NCBI RefSeq assembly: GCF_016773205.1
Contig: NZ_JAETWB010000001.1
Span: 496,001-560,000, forward strand
Reading direction: 5' to 3'
DNA length: 64,000 bases
Origin: Belnapia arida
GTDB taxonomy: Bacteria; Pseudomonadota; Alphaproteobacteria; Acetobacterales; Acetobacteraceae
Position numbers and translations under genes: made by a program. Positions 62,242-64,000 of the stretch are shown piece by piece (position 1 is the stretch's first letter; each line of letters opens with the position of its first letter). Below the pieces are notes generated by a model, which did not search any database, had not been told where the DNA came from, and was given only the letters and a program-made list of their open reading frames with translations.

Positions 62242-62631
62242 ATGTCCGAGGATAGCGCCCTGTTCGACAAGGGCCTGCCGATCCGCCGCGAGGTACTCGG
62301 CGCCGAGTATGTCGATGCCTCCATGGCCAAGGCCGACGACTTCATGATGTCCTTCCAGCGCGCCACCACCGCGATCGCCTGGGGCTGGGCCTGGGGCGAC
62401 CCGACGCTGGACCGCAAGACGCGCAGCCTCATCAACCTCGCCATGCTGACGGCGCTGAACCGGGCACCGGAGATCAAGCTGCATGTGAAGGGCGCGCTGA
62501 ACAACGGTGTCACCGTCGAGGAGATCAAGGCGACGCTGCTGCATGCGACGGCCTATTGCGGGATTCCGGCCGGTCTCGACGCCTTCAAGGCGGCGCATGA
62601 GGTGCTGGTGAAGGAAGGCGCGCTCAAGTGA
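62242..62631 (+). CDS. carboxymuconolactone decarboxylase family protein (PcaC-like)
   Basis: A 129-residue all-helical CMD-family protein closely resembling 4-carboxymuconolactone decarboxylase: IRREVLGAEYVD near the N-terminus, WGDPTLDRKTRSLINLAML and HATAYCGIPAGLDAFKAA at the end. There is no CXXC, so it is not an AhpD-type peroxidase. PcaC decarboxylates gamma-carboxymuconolactone in protocatechuate breakdown; no other pca genes are present, so a different lactone is possible. The ATG at 62242 follows GGAGGA. Its stop overlaps the next gene (GTGA). Confidence 0.85.
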   Translation: MSEDSALFDKGLPIRREVLGAEYVDASMAKADDFMMSFQRATTAIAWGWAWGDPTLDRKTRSLINLAMLTALNRAPEIKLHVKGALNNGVTVEEIKATLLHATAYCGIPAGLDAFKAAHEVLVKEGALK

Positions 62632-63557
62632 GCGGGCCGGACGCCGTGGCGCACGATGCGGAGCCCATCCGGAAGATCGGCTTCGTCGGCATCGGCAACA
62701 TGGGCTGGCCGATGGCGGCCAATCTGGTGAAGGGCGGCTTCGAGGTCACGGTCAGCGACGCCGTGCCGGGCCGCGCTTCGCAATTCGCCGCCGAGGTCGG
62801 CGGTCGGGCGGCCGGCAGCGCGTCGGAGGCGGCGCAGGGTGCCGAGGCCGTCGTCACCATCCTCCCGACCAGCGCCCAGGTGGCCGAGGTCGCGGCTGCG
62901 ATCGGCCCAGCGCTTGCTCCCGGCAGCCTCGTCATCGACATGACGAGCGGCCAGCCCGGCAAGACGCGGGAGATCGCCGCCGAGCTTGCCGGACGCGGCA
63001 TCGGCATGATCGACGCGCCCGTCTCCGGCGGCGTGCCCCGGGCCAAGAACGGCAGCCTCGCCATCATGCTGGGCGGCGAGGATGCCCTGCTCGACCGGGC
63101 CGAGCCAGTGCTGAAGGCGATGGGCACCAGCCTGCACCGCTGCGGCGGCATCGGCGCTGGTCAGGCGATGAAGGCGCTGAACAATCTCGCCTCCGCCGGC
63201 AATTTCATGCTCGGTGTCGAGGTGATGCTGATCGGCCAGCGCTTCGGCCTCGATCCTGCGAAGATGGTCGACGTGCTGAACGCCTCCTCCGGCATGTCGG
63301 ACAGCAGCCAACGGAAGTTCAAGCAGTTCGTCCTCAGCCGCCGCTTCGATGATGGCTTCGCGCTGGAGCTGATGGTGAAGGATCTCGGCATCGCGCTCGA
63401 GGTCGGGCGGCAGACGGCGACGCCGACGCCGCTCGCCGCGCTGGCCAAGGAGTTGTGGGCGGCGGCGCTCTCCTCGCTCGGGCCGGGGAACAACCATACG
63501 GCCGGTGCCCAGCTTCCGGAGAAGCTCGCGGGCGAAATCCTCGGAGGGAACAAGTAG
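62628..63557 (+). CDS. 3-hydroxyisobutyrate dehydrogenase-like NAD(P)-dependent oxidoreductase
   Basis: A 309-residue beta-hydroxyacid dehydrogenase. The NAD motif is GFVGIGNMGWPMAANL near residues 18-33, the substrate block is APVSGGVPRAKNGSLAIMLGG near 127, and the catalytic Lys lies in AMKALNNLASAGNFM near 184. It oxidises a small 2- or 3-hydroxy acid. The start is a GTG overlapping the CMD stop. The CMD protein, this enzyme and the following lactonase form a run of coupled genes that suggests stepwise catabolism of a lactone; this pathway is inference. Confidence 0.88.
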   Translation: MSGPDAVAHDAEPIRKIGFVGIGNMGWPMAANLVKGGFEVTVSDAVPGRASQFAAEVGGRAAGSASEAAQGAEAVVTILPTSAQVAEVAAAIGPALAPGSLVIDMTSGQPGKTREIAAELAGRGIGMIDAPVSGGVPRAKNGSLAIMLGGEDALLDRAEPVLKAMGTSLHRCGGIGAGQAMKALNNLASAGNFMLGVEVMLIGQRFGLDPAKMVDVLNASSGMSDSSQRKFKQFVLSRRFDDGFALELMVKDLGIALEVGRQTATPTPLAALAKELWAAALSSLGPGNNHTAGAQLPEKLAGEILGGNK

Positions 63558-63558
63558 G

Positions 63559-64000
63559 ATGATCTGGGAGGCCTATGCGATCCGGTACGGTCGGCACGAT
63601 CGGCCGGCCCAGTCCAATTTCCTGCTGCCGGTGCAGGATCCCCATGAGGCGATGCCGCTCGACTACTATGTCTGGCTGCTGCGCAACGCCGAGGGCCGTG
63701 AGATCGTCGTCGATACCGGCTTCGACGCCGCCTGCGCGGAACGCCGCGGCCGCACGCTGAGCCGTTCCGTGGCCGACAGTCTCAAGGCCATGGGCAGCGA
63801 CCCGGCCCGGGTGCAGGACGTCGTGGTCACCCATCTGCATTACGATCATGCCGGCAGCGTGGAGCTGTTCGCCGGGGCGAGGGTCCATATCCAAGAGCGG
63901 GAGATGGCCTTCGCCACGGGGAAGCATATGTGCACCGCCTGCATCCGCCTGCCCTTCGAAGCGGATCACGTGGTATCAATGGTCCGCGCCCTCTTCGCCG
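63559..64000 (+). CDS. MBL-fold hydrolase, N-acyl homoserine lactonase-like (partial)
   Basis: The first 147 codons of a metallo-beta-lactamase-fold protein, cut by the window end. The zinc motif HLHYDHAG (T-H-L-H-Y-D-H) lies near residue 95, with VDTGFD near 55 as the preceding block. LDYYVWLLRN and CTACIRLPFEADHV are typical of AHL-lactonase-family proteins of the AttM/BlcC type. It could open a lactone ring, either a quorum-sensing signal or an intermediate of the preceding genes. The ATG lies 1 base after the dehydrogenase stop. Confidence 0.85.
   Translation, partial: MIWEAYAIRYGRHDRPAQSNFLLPVQDPHEAMPLDYYVWLLRNAEGREIVVDTGFDAACAERRGRTLSRSVADSLKAMGSDPARVQDVVVTHLHYDHAGSVELFAGARVHIQEREMAFATGKHMCTACIRLPFEADHVVSMVRALFA

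Overview
The window is 64 kb of very GC-rich DNA with dense genes, many ATGA/GTGA/TTGA stop-start overlaps and TTG or GTG starts. An alphaproteobacterium is indicated, most likely of the Acetobacteraceae (Roseomonas-like). Reasons are the Bug-type solute receptor, the DUF2849-CysI-DUF934 sulfite reductase operon, the rkp-type capsule lipid genes, BKACE and YbfB/YjiJ proteins, and two ECF sigma systems. This assignment is inference from gene content, not from a marker gene.

Layout. 1-3.1 kb: end of a c-type cytochrome, a VirA-like hybrid histidine kinase and a small secreted protein. 3.1-7.0 kb: a decayed patch with the C-terminal stub of a serine recombinase, an SGNH/DltD-like membrane protein without its acyltransferase partner, a 0.7 kb gene-free stretch, and a SulP transporter broken by one stop and four frameshifts. 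7.1-10.7 kb: a complete arsenic resistance locus (DUF6428, arsR, arsC, acr3, MFS). 10.9-12.3 kb: an AhpD/CMD-type protein beside an ECF41 sigma factor gene carrying a frameshift. 12.3-16.3 kb: a TspO-like membrane protein, a DUF4139 protein and an MFS permease. 16.4-19.8 kb: assimilatory sulfite reductase operon ending in a Bug receptor. 19.9-28.9 kb: mixed metabolism and envelope genes, including a YqjD/YqjE pair, an ABC ATPase that has lost its catalytic motifs, an exported Mn-type superoxide dismutase, two SDRs and a BKACE enzyme. 29.3-31.2 kb: ECF sigma/RskA anti-sigma pair.

32.0-44.0 kb is the most distinctive region. It is a single minus-strand operon of glycosyltransferase, a 2424-residue type I PKS/FAS, an alpha-oxoamine synthase, a formyltransferase and a KpsS/LipB-like capsule protein. 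Order and domains match the rhizobial rkp-1 capsule region (RkpA, RkpG, RkpJ), which is thought to make a special lipid for capsule export. Here a formyltransferase lies between the RkpG and RkpJ homologues, and a GT4 enzyme leads the operon. A tRNA-Thr(GGT), two tandem paralogous lipoproteins and an isolated phage tail-spike module (45.7-49.8 kb) follow.

50.0-64.0 kb: a polyamine-type ABC importer (PotFGHI order), two tandem aspartate-type aminotransferases with a double GNAT protein, an FHA-PP2C / STAS / RsbW-like partner-switching module, a fluoroacetate dehalogenase-like hydrolase with all key residues, a metallophosphoesterase, a lipid kinase, a PcaC-like protein, a 3-hydroxyisobutyrate dehydrogenase-like enzyme and the start of an MBL-fold lactonase cut by the window end.
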